Shown piece by piece: positions 12,382-12,665 of a stretch of 12,665 nucleotides of DNA. Positions within the stretch are counted from its first letter, which is position 1. The number at the start of each line of letters is the position of its first letter. A model generated the notes under the pieces. That model did no database searches, had not been told where the DNA came from, and was given only the letters and a program-made list of their open reading frames with translations. The stretch spans positions 1-12,665 of the forward strand of contig CALCEK010000023.1 of assembly GCA_937900125.1 (NCBI GenBank), in the 5' to 3' direction. This DNA comes from an uncultured Treponema sp. (GTDB lineage: Bacteria > Spirochaetota > Spirochaetia > Treponematales > Treponemataceae). Made by a program: the position numbers and the translations under genes.

Positions 12382-12665
12382 ATCGCGCTCTGCTCGTGGG
12401 AGTTTCAAAAACATCAATCGCAAACAATTCGACATTTTGTGCAGAATCGCCTTTTTTTAGTTCAGGGTGGATTTTTAAAATCCCATTGTAAATGTAAAGT
12501 GCGATTCTTTCTGCACTTGGATTTTGCTCATAATAATGCAGAACGACTTTGTCAAAATTGTCGTAGTAAAACAAATCATCATCGCCAATCGCAAGGATAT
12601 CTGCCCGTGCATTTCGTAATGCCATATTTCGGCTTTTGCTTAAACCGCGTTCTTTCGTAGATCGG
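12371..12665 (-). CDS. Family 2 glycosyltransferase, partial at right edge and apparently truncated
   Basis: The minus strand is open from the window edge to TAA at 12371-12373, giving 98 residues without the start. It begins RSTKERGLSKSRNMALRNA and runs into DILAIGDDDLFYYDNFDK. The 'ERGLS.SRN.A' helix and the 'DDD' metal-binding motif are the hallmark of a GT-A, family 2 subgroup of sugar transferases used for capsule or lipopolysaccharide-like glycans. An ATG inside (12623-12625) is the conserved Met of SRNMA, not a start. After DDD only about 70 residues remain, ending TSRARFTV; relatives I know carry roughly 100-150 more residues with the acceptor-site region. The final codons are antisense to the end of hisF. 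So the gene has probably lost its 3' part, or it is an unusually short member. Confidence 0.7.
   Translation of the reverse strand, partial: RSTKERGLSKSRNMALRNARADILAIGDDDLFYYDNFDKVVLHYYEQNPSAERIALYIYNGILKIHPELKKGDSAQNVELFAIDVFETPTSRARFTV

Overview
The window looks like chromosomal DNA of a host-associated, low-GC spirochaete, most probably a Treponema-type bacterium. The case rests on a run of secreted proteins with relaxed spirochaetal lipoboxes (VSC, TGC, LSC, TNC before or at the lipidated Cys), LPP20-family lipoproteins, PEGA/beta-barrel and Sel1-repeat envelope proteins, and frequent GTG/TTG starts. This is inference from gene content; no rRNA or other phylogenetic marker is present. 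I see no tRNA, rRNA, CRISPR array or transposase.

Left 2 kb (1 to about 1967): a mosaic that does not fit the rest. Minus-strand 1-728 is an open, edge-truncated piece of a phage tail/minor structural protein with no start, cut off at a stop at 729-731. A short unassigned stretch follows (729-838). Minus-strand 839-1966 is an AT-rich, Lys/Asn/Ile-rich reading frame with a BspA/DUF285-like 'VTDMSYM' segment resembling protist proteins, and it has no convincing start. At about 1967 the coding strand flips to a start-less C-terminal fragment of a secreted-type protein (1968-2204). Several broken frames meeting end to end suggest either successive insertions or an assembly/amplification chimera.

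Middle (2280-8938): six consecutive plus-strand envelope genes. They are a GTG-started lipoprotein with a C-terminal membrane segment, two paralogous LPP20 lipoproteins, an exported protein fusing a CsgG/FlgO-like N-domain to about six Sel1 repeats, a three-PEGA/Ig-like/beta-barrel outer-membrane protein, and a Ser/Tyr-rich lipoprotein of three PPC-like beta modules. The last four are tightly spaced or overlapping and look co-translated. Together they would form an envelope assembly with parts in the inner leaflet of the outer membrane, the periplasm and the outer membrane. I cannot assign it to a described system.

Right (9105-12665): a short RecQ-family helicase lacking HRDC, convergent with and overlapping a small single-pass membrane protein. 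Then comes hisH-hisF (the two subunits of imidazole glycerol phosphate synthase) driven by an almost consensus sigma-70 promoter placed so that hisH would be leaderless. Last is a minus-strand glycosyltransferase fragment whose 3' end overlaps hisF and appears truncated. Palindromic GGAATCTCTAAAAA-type elements sit directly after two of the envelope genes.
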